This document shows, one piece after another, positions 46,910-55,878 of a DNA stretch of 64,000 bases. The translations under genes and the position numbers were made by a program. Within the stretch, counting starts at the first letter, position 1. Each line of letters starts with the position of its first letter. Origin of the DNA: Burkholderiales bacterium (GTDB lineage: Bacteria; Pseudomonadota; Gammaproteobacteria; Burkholderiales; Burkholderiaceae_F); contig JADJWR010000001.1 in NCBI GenBank assembly GCA_016716275.1, positions 310,001 through 374,000 of the forward strand, given 5' to 3'. The notes under the pieces are model-generated. The model had not been told where the DNA came from and did no database searches. It worked only from the letters and a program-made list of their open reading frames with translations.

Positions 46910-47230
46910 ATGGAACGGATCCGCAAGGGCGACGAGGTGGTCGTCATCTCGGGCAGGGACAAGGGCAAGCGTGGCGTCGTGCTGACCCGGGTGGGCGAGA
47001 CGCACGTCACCGTCGAAGGCGTCGGCGTGGTGAAGAAGCACGTGCGGCCGAACCCGATGAAGGGCGTGGCCGGCGGCATCATCGACAAGACCATGCCGAT
47101 CGATGCCTCGAACGTCATGCTCTTCAACCCGGGCACCAAGAAGGGCGACCGGGTCGGCTTCAAGGTGGTCGACGGCAAGAAGGTGCGCGTGTTCAAGGGC
47201 AACGACGCCGTCGTTGGCAGCAAGGGCTGA
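46910..47230 (+). CDS. rplX: 50S ribosomal protein L24
   Basis: A 106-residue uL24 with a KOW motif (IRKGDEVVVISGRDKGKRG). Ten-base gap from rplN with GGAGCGCG as ribosome binding site. Starts MERIRKGD. Confidence 0.96.
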   Translation: MERIRKGDEVVVISGRDKGKRGVVLTRVGETHVTVEGVGVVKKHVRPNPMKGVAGGIIDKTMPIDASNVMLFNPGTKKGDRVGFKVVDGKKVRVFKGNDAVVGSKG

Positions 47231-47241
47231 GGGGCAGAGCA

Positions 47242-47781
47242 ATGGCGCGTTTTTTGACCCAGTATCGCGAGCAGGTGGTGCCGCAGCTCGCCAAGCAGTT
47301 CGGCTACAAGTCGGTGATGGAAGTGCCGCGCATCAGCAAGATCACGCTCAACATGGGCGTCGGCGAGGCGGTTGTCGACAAGAAGAACATCGAGGCGGCG
47401 GTTGCCGACATGACCAAGATCGCCGGCCAGAAGCCGGTGGTGACCAAGGCGCGCAAGGCGATCGCCAACTTCAAGATCCGCCAGGGCGTGCCGATCGGCT
47501 GCATGGTGACGCTGCGGGGGGCGCGCATGTACGAGTTCCTCGACCGCCTGGTGACGATCGCCTTTCCGCGCGTGCGCGACTTCCGCGGCGTGCCGGGCCG
47601 GGCATTCGACGGCAAGGGCAACTACAACATCGGCCTGAAGGAACAGATCATCTTCCCCGAGATCGAGTACGACAAGATCGACAAGCTGCGGGGCATGAAC
47701 ATCAGCATCACGACGACCGCGAAGTCCGACGAGGAGGCCAAGGCGCTTCTCGCGGCATTCCGGTTTCCGTTCCGCAACTGA
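47242..47781 (+). CDS. rplE: 50S ribosomal protein L5
   Basis: A 179-residue uL5 that contacts 5S rRNA and the P-site tRNA (YKSVMEVPRISKITLNMGVG; RDFRGVPGRAFDGKGNYN). Gap of 11 bases from rplX. Confidence 0.97.
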   Translation: MARFLTQYREQVVPQLAKQFGYKSVMEVPRISKITLNMGVGEAVVDKKNIEAAVADMTKIAGQKPVVTKARKAIANFKIRQGVPIGCMVTLRGARMYEFLDRLVTIAFPRVRDFRGVPGRAFDGKGNYNIGLKEQIIFPEIEYDKIDKLRGMNISITTTAKSDEEAKALLAAFRFPFRN

Positions 47782-47796
47782 AAGGCGGGGTGTCAA

Positions 47797-48102
47797 TTGG
47801 CAAAGCTTTCGCTGAAGAACCGTGAGGCCAAGCGCGTCGCGCTGGTGAAGAAGTACGACGCCAGGCGCAAGGCGCTGAAGGCGCGCAGCACCGACCAGAC
47901 GCTGTCGATGGAGGAGCGCCTCGAGGCGCAGCGCCAGCTGCAGACGCTGCCGCGCAACGCCAACCCGACGAGGCTGCGCAACCGTTGCGCGCTGACCGGG
48001 CGACCGCGCGGCACGTTCCGCAAGTTCGGCCTGGCGCGCAACAAGGTCCGCGAGGCGGCGTTGCGCGGCGACATTCCCGGCATGGTCAAGGCCAGCTGGT
48101 AA
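47797..48102 (+). CDS. rpsN: 30S ribosomal protein S14 (zinc-free form, TTG start)
   Basis: A 101-residue uS14 of the long, cysteine-free type (no CxxC motifs), so no zinc. The start codon at 47797 is TTG, preceded by GGCGGGGTG; no ATG or GTG is available in the right place, and homologues begin MAKLSLKNREAKR as here. NRCALTGRPRGTFRKFGLAR is the diagnostic segment. Confidence 0.95.
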   Translation: MAKLSLKNREAKRVALVKKYDARRKALKARSTDQTLSMEERLEAQRQLQTLPRNANPTRLRNRCALTGRPRGTFRKFGLARNKVREAALRGDIPGMVKASW

Positions 48103-48119
48103 GCGAGGAGATTGCATCG

Positions 48120-48515
48120 ATGAGCATGAGTGATCCGATCGCCGACATGCTGACGCGCATTCGCAATGCGCAGCGGGTCGAGAAACCAGAGGTGGTGATG
48201 CCGTCGTCGAAGCTGAAGGCGGCGATCGCCCAGGTGCTGACCGACGAGGGCTACGTCGACGGCTTCAAGGTGGAGGCCAACGACGGCAAGCCGCAGCTCA
48301 CCATCGGCCTGAAGTACTACGCCGGCCGCCCCGTGATCGAGCGTCTCGAGCGCGTCTCGCGGCCGGGGCTGCGCATCTATCGCGGCCGCAACGAGATCCC
48401 GCAGGTGATGAACGGCCTCGGCGTAGCCATCGTGTCGACGCCGCGCGGCGTGATGACCGACCGCCGCGCGCGTTCGCAGGGCGTCGGCGGCGAAGTCCTC
48501 TGCTTCGTCGCCTGA
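48120..48515 (+). CDS. rpsH: 30S ribosomal protein S8
   Basis: A 131-residue uS8 (MSMSDPIADMLTRIRNAQ; ending GVGGEVLCFVA). The ATG at 48120 is used because homologues share the MSMSDPIAD start and GAGGAG lies upstream; the ATG at 48126 is the alternative. In E. coli S8 represses the spc operon through a site near rplE. Confidence 0.96.
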   Translation: MSMSDPIADMLTRIRNAQRVEKPEVVMPSSKLKAAIAQVLTDEGYVDGFKVEANDGKPQLTIGLKYYAGRPVIERLERVSRPGLRIYRGRNEIPQVMNGLGVAIVSTPRGVMTDRRARSQGVGGEVLCFVA

Positions 48516-48536
48516 CGGGATAGCGGGAGAAAGACG

Positions 48537-49070
48537 ATGTCACGAGTAGCAAAGGTTCCCGTTGTGCTGGCCAGCGGGGTCGAGGCGAGGGTCGGCGACG
48601 GCCAGATCATGGTCAAGGGGCCGCTGGGCACGCTGTCGCGGCCGGCTTCGCCGCTGGTGTCGCTGACGGTGGCCGACGGCCGGATCAGCTTCGCGGCCGC
48701 CGACGAGACCGCGGCGGCCAGCGCGATGAGCGGAACCATGCGGGCGCTGGTGGCCGGCATGGTGCAGGGTGTCAGCAAGGGCTTCGAGCGCAAGCTGACG
48801 CTGGTCGGCGTCGGCTACCGGGCGCAGGCGCAGGGCGACAGGCTGAACCTGTCGCTGGGTTTCTCGCACCCGATCGTCTATCAGCTGCCGGCCGGCGTGA
48901 AGGCGGAGACGCCGTCGCAGACCGAGATCGTGATCAAGGGCGCCGACAAGCAGAAGGTCGGCCAGGTGGCGGCCGAAGTGCGTGGATTCAAGCCGCCCGA
49001 ACCCTACAAGGGCAAGGGCGTGCGCTACGCCGACGAAGTCGTGGTGCTCAAAGAGACCAAGAAGAAGTAG
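48537..49070 (+). CDS. rplF: 50S ribosomal protein L6
   Basis: A 177-residue uL6 (MSRVAKVPVVLASGVEA; KGKGVRYADEVV). Contains the usual two-domain repeat. 21-base gap from rpsH with a GGGAG site. Confidence 0.97.
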   Translation: MSRVAKVPVVLASGVEARVGDGQIMVKGPLGTLSRPASPLVSLTVADGRISFAAADETAAASAMSGTMRALVAGMVQGVSKGFERKLTLVGVGYRAQAQGDRLNLSLGFSHPIVYQLPAGVKAETPSQTEIVIKGADKQKVGQVAAEVRGFKPPEPYKGKGVRYADEVVVLKETKKK

Positions 49071-49085
49071 GGCGCGGAGTCAACG

Positions 49086-49454
49086 ATGAGCGACAAGAAA
49101 CTTTCCCGACTGCGCCGCGCCCGCGCCACCCGTGCGCGGATCCGGCTGGCACGCGAGCACCGGCTGACGGTGTTTCGCAGCAACGTGCACATTTACGCCA
49201 GCGTGATCTCGCCAGACGGCGGCCGGGTGCTGGTCACCGCCTCGACGATCGAACCGGAGGTGCGCAACCAGCTGGCCGGCGCCAAGGGCAAGGGCGGCAA
49301 CGCGGCGGCGGCGAAGATCGTCGGCGAGCGGCTGGCGCAGAAAGCCAAGGCGGCGGGCATCGAGTCGGTGGCATTTGACCGTGCCGGCTATCGCTATCAC
49401 GGCCGCGTCAAGGCGCTGGCCGAGGCGGCGCGCGACGCCGGCCTGAAGTTCTGA
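49086..49454 (+). CDS. rplR: 50S ribosomal protein L18
   Basis: A 122-residue uL18, a 5S rRNA-binding protein (RRARATRARIRLAREHRLTV; FDRAGYRYHGRVKALAEAAR). The arginine-rich N-terminus is normal for the family. Confidence 0.97.
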   Translation: MSDKKLSRLRRARATRARIRLAREHRLTVFRSNVHIYASVISPDGGRVLVTASTIEPEVRNQLAGAKGKGGNAAAAKIVGERLAQKAKAAGIESVAFDRAGYRYHGRVKALAEAARDAGLKF

Positions 49455-49464
49455 GGGGAAGTCG

Positions 49465-49986
49465 ATGGCAAAGGTGCAACCGAAGGGCGTTCCCAACCAG
49501 GAGCGCGACGACGGCCTGAAGGAAAAGATGATCGCGGTCAACCGCGTGACCAAGGTCGTCAAGGGTGGCCGGATCCTCGGCTTCGCGGCGCTGACCGTGG
49601 TCGGCGACGGCGACGGCCGCATCGGCATGGGCAAGGGCAAGGCGCGCGAAGTGCCGGTGGCGGTGCAGAAGGCCATGGAAAAGGCCCGCCGCGGCATGCA
49701 GCGCGTGCCGCTGAAGAACGGCACGCTGCATCACCCCGTCGAGGGCAAGCACGGTGCCTCGAAGGTGATGCTCGCGCCGGCAGCCGAGGGCGCCGGTGTC
49801 AAGGCAGGCGGCCCGATGCGCGCCGTGTTCGACGTGATGGGCGTGCGCAACGTGGTGGCCAAGTCGCATGGCTCGACCAACCCGTACAACCTGGTGCGGG
49901 CAACGCTGAACGCGCTCGAGCAGCTTCGCACGCCGGCCGAGGTCGCCGCCAAGCGCGGCAAGTCGGTCGAGGAACTGCTCGGCTGA
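49465..49986 (+). CDS. rpsE: 30S ribosomal protein S5
   Basis: A 173-residue uS5 with the double-stranded RNA-binding-like N-domain (LKEKMIAVNRVTKVVKGGR) and the loop at residues 25-35 linked to spectinomycin sensitivity. C-domain ends GKSVEELLG. Confidence 0.97.
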   Translation: MAKVQPKGVPNQERDDGLKEKMIAVNRVTKVVKGGRILGFAALTVVGDGDGRIGMGKGKAREVPVAVQKAMEKARRGMQRVPLKNGTLHHPVEGKHGASKVMLAPAAEGAGVKAGGPMRAVFDVMGVRNVVAKSHGSTNPYNLVRATLNALEQLRTPAEVAAKRGKSVEELLG

Positions 49987-49996
49987 GGAGCGCCAG

Positions 49997-50176
49997 ATGA
50001 CGAAGAAGACACTGAAGGTGACGCTGGTCAAGAGCCCGATCAGCGCCAGGTCGGACCACCAAGCCACCGTTCGCGGCCTCGGTCTGAAGCGAATGCACCA
50101 GAGCCGTGAGCTCGAGGACACGCCGGCTGTGCGCGGCATGATCACCAAGGTCGCCTACCTGGTCAAGGTCGGCTGA
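49997..50176 (+). CDS. rpmD: 50S ribosomal protein L30
   Basis: A 59-residue uL30 (MTKKTLKVTLVKSPISARSD; ending TKVAYLVKVG). Ten-base gap from rpsE with GAGGAGCGCC as ribosome binding site. Confidence 0.95.
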   Translation: MTKKTLKVTLVKSPISARSDHQATVRGLGLKRMHQSRELEDTPAVRGMITKVAYLVKVG

Positions 50177-50198
50177 ACGCGGCACGAGGACTGAGACG

Positions 50199-50843
50199 AT
50201 GCGACTGAATGACCTGAAACCGGCGCCCGGCTCGAAGAGCGCGCGCCATCGCGTCGGCCGCGGCATCGGCAGCGGCTGGGGCAAGACGGCCGGCCGGGGC
50301 CATAAAGGCCAGAAGGCGCGTGCCGGCGGCTTCCACAAGGTGGGCTTCGAGGGCGGCCAGATGCCGCTGCACCGGCGCCTGCCGAAGCGCGGCTTCACCT
50401 CGATGTCGCGCCGCTACGTCGAGGTCGTGCGGCTGCACGAACTGCAGAAGCTCGGCGCCGACGAGATCGACCTGATGGTGCTCAAGCAGGCGGGTGTCGT
50501 CTCGGCGCTGGCGCTCGACGCGCGGGTGATCAATTCGGGTCAGCTGTCGCGCAAGGTCGCAGTGCGCGGCATCGGCGTGACCCGCGGCGCGAAGGCTGCG
50601 ATCGAGGCGGCGGGCGGCAGCGTCGCCACGGTTGCCGTGGAGAAGAAGGTCGGCAAGAAGCAGGCCCGGCTGGACGAGCGCCGCAAGGCCCGCGCAGCGG
50701 CGATCGCCGCGATCGGCCAGGCACCCGTCGAGAAGAAGGCACCCGCCGACAAAAAGGCGTCGGCCGAGAAGAAGGCTGCCGCCGGCGCGAAGCCGGCCGG
50801 CCAGGCGGCGGCGAAGAAGGCTGACAAGCCGGCATCGAAGTAA
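50199..50843 (+). CDS. rplO: 50S ribosomal protein L15 with Lys/Ala-rich C-terminal extension
   Basis: A 214-residue uL15; the family is usually 143-150. Residues 1-147 are typical (MRLNDLKPAPGSKSARHRVG; FHKVGFEGGQMPLHRRLPKRG). The last 65-70 residues are a Lys/Ala-rich tail with imperfect repeats of the type KKAPADKKASAEKKA, probably disordered and basic. The codon use of the tail matches the rest of the gene. A 22-base gap from rpmD and 17 bases to secY. Confidence 0.95.
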   Translation: MRLNDLKPAPGSKSARHRVGRGIGSGWGKTAGRGHKGQKARAGGFHKVGFEGGQMPLHRRLPKRGFTSMSRRYVEVVRLHELQKLGADEIDLMVLKQAGVVSALALDARVINSGQLSRKVAVRGIGVTRGAKAAIEAAGGSVATVAVEKKVGKKQARLDERRKARAAAIAAIGQAPVEKKAPADKKASAEKKAAAGAKPAGQAAAKKADKPASK

Positions 50844-50860
50844 CGTTTCCAGGAACAGGC

Positions 50861-52189
50861 GTGGCCAGCAATCCGGCAACCATCGGCAAGACGGGAAAGT
50901 ACGGCGACCTGAAGCGTCGGCTGGGTTTCCTGCTGCTGGCGCTGGTCGTCTACCGGATCGGCACGCACATACCGGTGCCGGGCATCGATCCGGACCAGCT
51001 GCGCCAGCTTTTCAACTCGCAGCAGGGCGGCATCCTCGGCCTGTTCAACATGTTCTCCGGCGGCGCGCTGTCGCGCTTCTCGGTGTTCGCGCTGGGCATC
51101 ATGCCGTACATCTCGGCGTCGATCATCTTCCAGATGCTCACCTACGTGCTGCCGTCGCTCGAGGCGCTGCGCAAGGAAGGCGAATCCGGCAGGCGGAAGA
51201 TCACCCAGTACACGCGCTACGCGACCCTCGGCCTGGCGCTGGTGCAGTCCTACGGCATCGCGGTGGCGCTGCAGTCGCAGCAGGGGCTGGTGCTCAGCCC
51301 CGGCCTGATGTTCGTCTTCATCTGCATGGTGTCGCTGGTCACCGGCACGATCTTCCTGATGTGGCTGGGCGAGCAGATCACCGAGCGGGGACTGGGCAAC
51401 GGCATCTCGATCCTGATCTTTGCCGGCATCGTCGCCGGCCTGCCGAGCGCCATCGGCGGGCTGTTCGAGCTGGTGCGCACCGGCGCCATCGGTCCGCTGG
51501 CGGCGATCTTCATCATCGCGCTGATCGTGCTGGTGACCGCCTTCGTGGTGTTCGTCGAGCGCGGCCAGCGCAAGATCCTGGTCAACTACGCCAAGCGGCA
51601 GGTCGGCAACAAGATCTACGGCGGGCAGAGCTCGCACCTGCCGCTGAAGATCAACATGGCAGGCGTGATCCCGCCGATCTTCGCCTCGTCGCTGATCCTG
51701 TTCCCGGCGACGCTGGCCGGCTGGTTCACCACCGGCGACGCCACCCGCTGGATCCGCGATCTGGCCGGGGCGCTGTCGCCGGGCCAGCCGCTGTACATCC
51801 TGCTGTACGCCGGGCTGATCATCTTCTTCTGCTTCTTCTACACGGCGCTCGTGTTCAACAGCAAGGAGACGGCCGACAACCTGAAGAAGAGCGGTGCCTT
51901 CGTGCCGGGCATCCGGCCGGGCGACCAGACGGCCCGCTACATCGACAAGATCCTGATGCGGCTGACGCTGGCCGGCGCGCTGTACATCACGCTGGTGTGC
52001 CTGGTTCCGGAGTTCCTCAACCTGCGCTTCTCGGTGCCGTTCTACTTCGGCGGCACCTCGCTGCTGATCGTGGTGGTGGTCACCATGGACTTCATGTCGC
52101 AGGTGCAGGCCTACCTGATGACGCACCAGTACGAGAGCCTGCTGAAGAAGGCGAACTTCAAAGGCTTCGGCCCGGGGCTGCCGCGCTAG
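50861..52189 (+). CDS. secY: Preprotein translocase subunit SecY
   Basis: A 442-residue channel protein of the inner membrane with ten predicted spans (for example LLLALVVYRIGTHIPVPGI, AGLIIFFCFFYTALVF). The GTG at 50861 is in-frame with the family start (ASNPATIGKTGKYGDL). The plug and cytosolic loops (ERGQRKILVNYAKRQVGNK) are normal. Follows rplO by 17 bases. Confidence 0.97.
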   Translation: MASNPATIGKTGKYGDLKRRLGFLLLALVVYRIGTHIPVPGIDPDQLRQLFNSQQGGILGLFNMFSGGALSRFSVFALGIMPYISASIIFQMLTYVLPSLEALRKEGESGRRKITQYTRYATLGLALVQSYGIAVALQSQQGLVLSPGLMFVFICMVSLVTGTIFLMWLGEQITERGLGNGISILIFAGIVAGLPSAIGGLFELVRTGAIGPLAAIFIIALIVLVTAFVVFVERGQRKILVNYAKRQVGNKIYGGQSSHLPLKINMAGVIPPIFASSLILFPATLAGWFTTGDATRWIRDLAGALSPGQPLYILLYAGLIIFFCFFYTALVFNSKETADNLKKSGAFVPGIRPGDQTARYIDKILMRLTLAGALYITLVCLVPEFLNLRFSVPFYFGGTSLLIVVVVTMDFMSQVQAYLMTHQYESLLKKANFKGFGPGLPR

Positions 52190-52214
52190 GACGCCGAGTG
52201 GAAGCCAGCGATCG

Positions 52215-52433
52215 ATGGCCAAGGACGATGTCATCCAGATGCAGGGCGAGGTGCTCGAGAAGCTGCCCAACGCGACCTTTCGCGTGCAGCTCGAAAATGG
52301 CCACGTCGTGCTGGGCCACATTTCGGGAAAGATGCGGATGCACTACATCCGCATCCTTCCGGGCGACAAGGTCACGGTCGAGATGACGCCGTACGACCTG
52401 ACGAGAGCAAGGATCGTTTTCCGCGCCAAATAG
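52215..52433 (+). CDS. infA: Translation initiation factor IF-1
   Basis: A 72-residue OB-fold factor (MAKDDVIQMQGEVLEKLPNA; KMRMHYIRILPGDKV) placed between secY and rpmJ, as is usual in betaproteobacteria. Acts at the 30S A site during initiation. Confidence 0.97.
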   Translation: MAKDDVIQMQGEVLEKLPNATFRVQLENGHVVLGHISGKMRMHYIRILPGDKVTVEMTPYDLTRARIVFRAK

Positions 52434-52450
52434 CGCGGCAGGAGAAACTG

Positions 52451-52564
52451 ATGAAAGTGAACGCTTCGGTCAAGAAGATGTGTCGCAAGTGCAAGATCAT
52501 CCGGCGCAACCGCGTCGTGCGGGTGATCTGCTCGGATCCGCGGCACAAGCAGCGCCAGGGCTAG
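52451..52564 (+). CDS. rpmJ: 50S ribosomal protein L36 (zinc-binding form)
   Basis: A 37-residue bL36 (MKVNASVKKMCRKCKIIRR). The zinc ligands C11, C14, C27 and H32 are all present, so this is the zinc-containing version. Ribosome binding site GGAG, seven bases upstream of the ATG. Confidence 0.95.
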   Translation: MKVNASVKKMCRKCKIIRRNRVVRVICSDPRHKQRQG

Positions 52565-52598
52565 GCGCGGGCCCGACAACGAGAACTGAGGTCACGAG

Positions 52599-52970
52599 AT
52601 GGCTCGTATTGCAGGCATCAACATCCCGCCGCACCAGCACGCCGAAATCGGCCTGACGGCGATCTACGGCATCGGCCGGGCGCGCGCGCGGGCGATCCTC
52701 GACGCGGCCAACGTGCCGCACAGCAAGAAGGTCAAGGAACTGACCGACGGCGAACTCGAGCGCATCCGCGACGCGATCGGCCGGGTGGCGGTCGAAGGCG
52801 ACCTGCGGCGCGAGATCCAGCTGTCGATCAAGCGCCTGATCGACCTCGGCTGCTACCGCGGCATGCGCCACCGGCGCGGCCTGCCGGTGCGCGGCCAGCG
52901 CACGCGCACCAATGCCCGCACGCGCAAGGGACCGCGCAAGGCCGGCGTGGCCCTGAAGAAGTCCGCCTAG
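52599..52970 (+). CDS. rpsM: 30S ribosomal protein S13
   Basis: A 123-residue uS13 (MARIAGINIPPHQHAEIGLT; GCYRGMRHRRGLPVRGQRT). Starts the alpha part of the cluster (rpsM-rpsK-rpsD-rpoA-rplQ). Confidence 0.97.
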   Translation: MARIAGINIPPHQHAEIGLTAIYGIGRARARAILDAANVPHSKKVKELTDGELERIRDAIGRVAVEGDLRREIQLSIKRLIDLGCYRGMRHRRGLPVRGQRTRTNARTRKGPRKAGVALKKSA

Positions 52971-52993
52971 CACCCGACGGAGAACCGACGCCG

Positions 52994-53407
52994 ATGGCCA
53001 AGAATCCCAACGCCCAGCAGGTCGCCGCGCAGCAACGCGCGCGCAAGAAGGTCAAGAAGAACGTCGCCGAGGGCATCGCCCACGTGCACGCCTCGTTCAA
53101 CAACACCATCATCACGATCACCGACCGGCAGGGCAACGCCCTGTCGTGGGCCAGCTCCGGCGGCCAGGGCTTCAAGGGCTCGCGCAAGTCGACGCCGTTC
53201 GCCGCGCAGGTCGCGGCCGAGCAGGCCGGCCGCGCGGCCGCCGAGTGCGGCGTGAAGAACCTTGAAGTCCGGATCAAGGGGCCGGGGCCCGGCCGCGAGT
53301 CGAGCGTGCGCGCCCTGAACGCGCTCGGCTTCCGCATCGCCTCGATCCAGGACGTCACACCGGTGCCCCACAACGGCTGCCGGCCGCCGAAGCGACGGCG
53401 CGTCTAG
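52994..53407 (+). CDS. rpsK: 30S ribosomal protein S11
   Basis: A 137-residue uS11 (AHVHASFNNTIITITDRQGN; ending VPHNGCRPPKRRRV). The asparagine-glycine of PHNGCRPPK, an isoaspartate site in E. coli S11, is conserved. Confidence 0.97.
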   Translation: MAKNPNAQQVAAQQRARKKVKKNVAEGIAHVHASFNNTIITITDRQGNALSWASSGGQGFKGSRKSTPFAAQVAAEQAGRAAAECGVKNLEVRIKGPGPGRESSVRALNALGFRIASIQDVTPVPHNGCRPPKRRRV

Positions 53408-53530
53408 CCGGAGGCCGCCGCGATGGGTTTCGACAACCTCGTGTCGACGCACTGACTGCGGCCGCCCGCCGGGCGGTCCGTGGCAGCAGCGCCGACTTAA
53501 TGCAGACCACTGCAGGATAGGAAACAGCAA

Positions 53531-54154
53531 ATGGCTCGCTACACCGGAGCAAAACTCAAGCTTTCCCGCCGCGAAGGCACCGATCTGTTCCTGAAGAGCG
53601 CGCGCCGCGCGCTCGACACCAAGTGCAAGGCCGACTCCAAGCCCGGCCAGCACGGCCGCATCTCGGGCACCCGCATGTCCGACTACGGCGTGCAGCTGCG
53701 CGAGAAGCAGAAGGTCAAGCGCATGTACGGCGTGCTCGAGCGCCAGTTCCGCCGCTACTTCCAGGAGGCGGCACGTCGCAAGGGCAACACCGGCGCCACC
53801 CTGATCGGCCTGCTCGAATCGCGGCTCGACAATGTGGTCTACCGGATGGGCTTCGGTTCGACCCGCGCCGAGGCGCGCCAGCTGGTCTCGCACCGCGCCA
53901 TCTCGGTCAACGGCGAGACGGCGGGCATCCCGTCGATGGAGATCAAGCCGGGCGACGTCATCAGCGTGCGCGAGAAGGCCAAGAAGCAGGGCCGCATCGC
54001 CGAGGCGCTGTCGCTGGCCGAGCAGTCGGGGATGCCGTCGTGGGTCGACGTGGACTCGAAGAAGATGGAAGGCAAGTTCAAGAACGTGCCCGAGCGCGAC
54101 GAGGTCGCCCAGGACATCAACGAGTCGCTGGTCGTCGAGCTGTACTCGCGGTAA
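53531..54154 (+). CDS. rpsD: 30S ribosomal protein S4
   Basis: A 207-residue uS4 that nucleates 30S assembly (MARYTGAKLKLSRREGTD; S4 domain at about 97-160, RLDNVVYRMGFGSTRAEARQ). No zinc cysteine cluster. A 123-base gap from rpsK contains nothing I can interpret beyond the GGAAAC ribosome binding region. Confidence 0.97.
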   Translation: MARYTGAKLKLSRREGTDLFLKSARRALDTKCKADSKPGQHGRISGTRMSDYGVQLREKQKVKRMYGVLERQFRRYFQEAARRKGNTGATLIGLLESRLDNVVYRMGFGSTRAEARQLVSHRAISVNGETAGIPSMEIKPGDVISVREKAKKQGRIAEALSLAEQSGMPSWVDVDSKKMEGKFKNVPERDEVAQDINESLVVELYSR

Positions 54155-54297
54155 CGAGCAGTGGGCCGTCGGCGTCGCCTCTGGCGATGCCGGCCGCGGC
54201 AGTCGCTTTCCGGTGCCGGGGCAGCCGATCAATTGCCCCCGACCATCCATCAGCCTTATCGGTGTAACGAGCCGAGGGTATTGAAAAGGGATCGTTC

Positions 54298-55284
54298 ATG
54301 TCAGCCATCGCAATGCTCAAGCCCCGCGCCATCGAAGTCGAGGCGAGCGGCACCAACGCCGCCGTCGTCACGATGGAGCCTTTCGAGCGCGGCTACGGAC
54401 ACACGCTCGGCAACGCGCTGCGGCGCATCCTGCTGTCGTCGATGATCGGCTATGCGCCGACGGAAGCGCAGATGGCCGGGGTGGTGCACGAGTACTCGAC
54501 CGTCCCGGGGGTGCGCGAGGACGTGGTCGACATCCTGCTGAACCTCAAGGGCGTCGTCTTCAAGCTGCACAACCGCGAGGAAGTGACGCTGGCGCTGCGC
54601 AAGGAGGGCGAGGGACTGGTCACCGCCGCCGACATCGAGCTGCCGCACGACGTCGAGATCATCAACCCGGACCACGTCATCGCCCACCTGACCGGTGGCG
54701 GCCGGCTTGAGATGCAGATCAAGGTCGAGATGGGTCGCGGCTACGTGCCCGGCAACCTGCGCGCCTTCCGCGACGATCATTCGAAGACGATCGGCCGCAT
54801 CGTGATGGACGCGTCGTTCTCGCCGATCAAGCGCGTGTCGTACACGGTGGAGAGCGCCCGCGTCGAGCAGCGCACCGACCTGGACAAGCTGGTGATGACG
54901 ATCGAGACCAACGGCGCGATCACCCCCGAGGAAGCGGTTCGCCAGGCGGCACGCCTGCTGATCGAGCAGCTGTCGGTATTCGCCGCGCTCGAAGGGGTGG
55001 CGGAGCCGCTCGGCGCCGGCGGCGCCCGGGCGACCGCGCAGGTGGATCCGATCCTGCTGCGCCCGGTCGACGATCTCGAACTGACGGTCCGCTCGGCGAA
55101 CTGCCTGAAGGCGGAGAACATCTTCTACATCGGCGACCTGATCCAGCGCACCGAGAACGAGCTGCTGAAGACGCCGAACCTCGGCCGCAAGTCGCTCAAC
55201 GAGATCAAGGAAGTCCTGGCCGCCCGTGGCCTGACCCTAGGCATGAAGCTGGAGAATTGGCCCCCGGCTGGGCTCGAGAAATAG
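54298..55284 (+). CDS. rpoA: DNA-directed RNA polymerase subunit alpha
   Basis: A 328-residue alpha subunit. The N-terminal assembly domain includes ERGYGHTLGNALRRILLSSM. The C-terminal DNA- and activator-binding domain has TVRSANCLKAENIFYIGDL and LKTPNLGRKSLNEIK with the UP-element residues in place. A 143-base gap from rpsD has no clear promoter. Ends just before a folded repeat element. Confidence 0.98.
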   Translation: MSAIAMLKPRAIEVEASGTNAAVVTMEPFERGYGHTLGNALRRILLSSMIGYAPTEAQMAGVVHEYSTVPGVREDVVDILLNLKGVVFKLHNREEVTLALRKEGEGLVTAADIELPHDVEIINPDHVIAHLTGGGRLEMQIKVEMGRGYVPGNLRAFRDDHSKTIGRIVMDASFSPIKRVSYTVESARVEQRTDLDKLVMTIETNGAITPEEAVRQAARLLIEQLSVFAALEGVAEPLGAGGARATAQVDPILLRPVDDLELTVRSANCLKAENIFYIGDLIQRTENELLKTPNLGRKSLNEIKEVLAARGLTLGMKLENWPPAGLEK

Positions 55285-55297
55285 GCTGGCATAGACG

Positions 55298-55373
55298 GGG
55301 CCAATTCCGGCGACCGCTAACTTGGCGCAGCCAAGTTAAGGCCCGAAGGGCCGGCGGTCGGCAGAACTGGCCC
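55298..55373 (+). repeat. Double-hairpin palindromic element, copy 1 (rpoA-rplQ gap)
   Basis: Hairpin A pairs TAACTTGGC (55318-55326) with GCCAAGTTA (55330-55338) around GCA; hairpin B pairs GGCCC (55340-55344) with GGGCC (55348-55352) around GAA. Flanking arms CGACCGC (55311-55317) and GCGGTCG (55354-55360), and GGGCCA/TGGCCC further out, close the whole element. Hairpin A and B spacing and the frame TAAC..GCA..GTTA recur at 55881-55915 with different stem bases. No T-run, so not an ordinary terminator. Confidence 0.65.
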
Positions 55374-55459
55374 TCCGCTCCAAATAGCACCACCCAAACC
55401 GACCCGCCCCACGCAGGGATCGAAGAGTCGGATCAACCAAGACCGAAAGGAACGACGAA

Positions 55460-55861
55460 ATGCGTCACGGACACGGACTGCGGAAACTGAACCGCACCAC
55501 CAGCCATCGGCTGGCGATGCTGCGCAACATGTCGAACTCGCTGCTGCGCCACGAACGGATCAAGACGACGCTGCCGAAGGCAAAGGAACTCCGCCGCGTG
55601 GTAGAGCCGCTGATCACGCTGGCCAAGGAGCCGACGGTGGCCAACCGCCGGCTCGCCTTCAACCGGCTGCGCGACCGTGAGATGGTGGTGAAGCTGTTCG
55701 ACGAGCTTGGCCCCCGCTACAAGACCCGCAATGGCGGCTACACGCGCATCCTGAAGTTCGGCTTCCGCGTCGGTGACAATGCGCCGATGGCGCTGATGGA
55801 ACTGGTCGACCGTCCCGAGCAGCCCACGGCCGAAGCCGAAGGCGCCCAACGGGCCGAGTAA
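55460..55861 (+). CDS. rplQ: 50S ribosomal protein L17
   Basis: A 133-residue bL17 (MRHGHGLRKLNRTTSHRLAM; GGYTRILKFGFRVGDNAPMA), the last gene of the ribosomal cluster. The final dozen residues (EQPTAEAEGAQRAE) are an acidic tail. The gene is bracketed by two similar double-hairpin repeats. Confidence 0.96.
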   Translation: MRHGHGLRKLNRTTSHRLAMLRNMSNSLLRHERIKTTLPKAKELRRVVEPLITLAKEPTVANRRLAFNRLRDREMVVKLFDELGPRYKTRNGGYTRILKFGFRVGDNAPMALMELVDRPEQPTAEAEGAQRAE

Positions 55862-55878
55862 GGCGCATTGCGTCGCAG

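Noticed and set aside
53422..53454. Tiny frame MGFDNLVSTH in the rpsK-rpsD gap
   Set aside because: Ten codons with no supporting context; likely chance.
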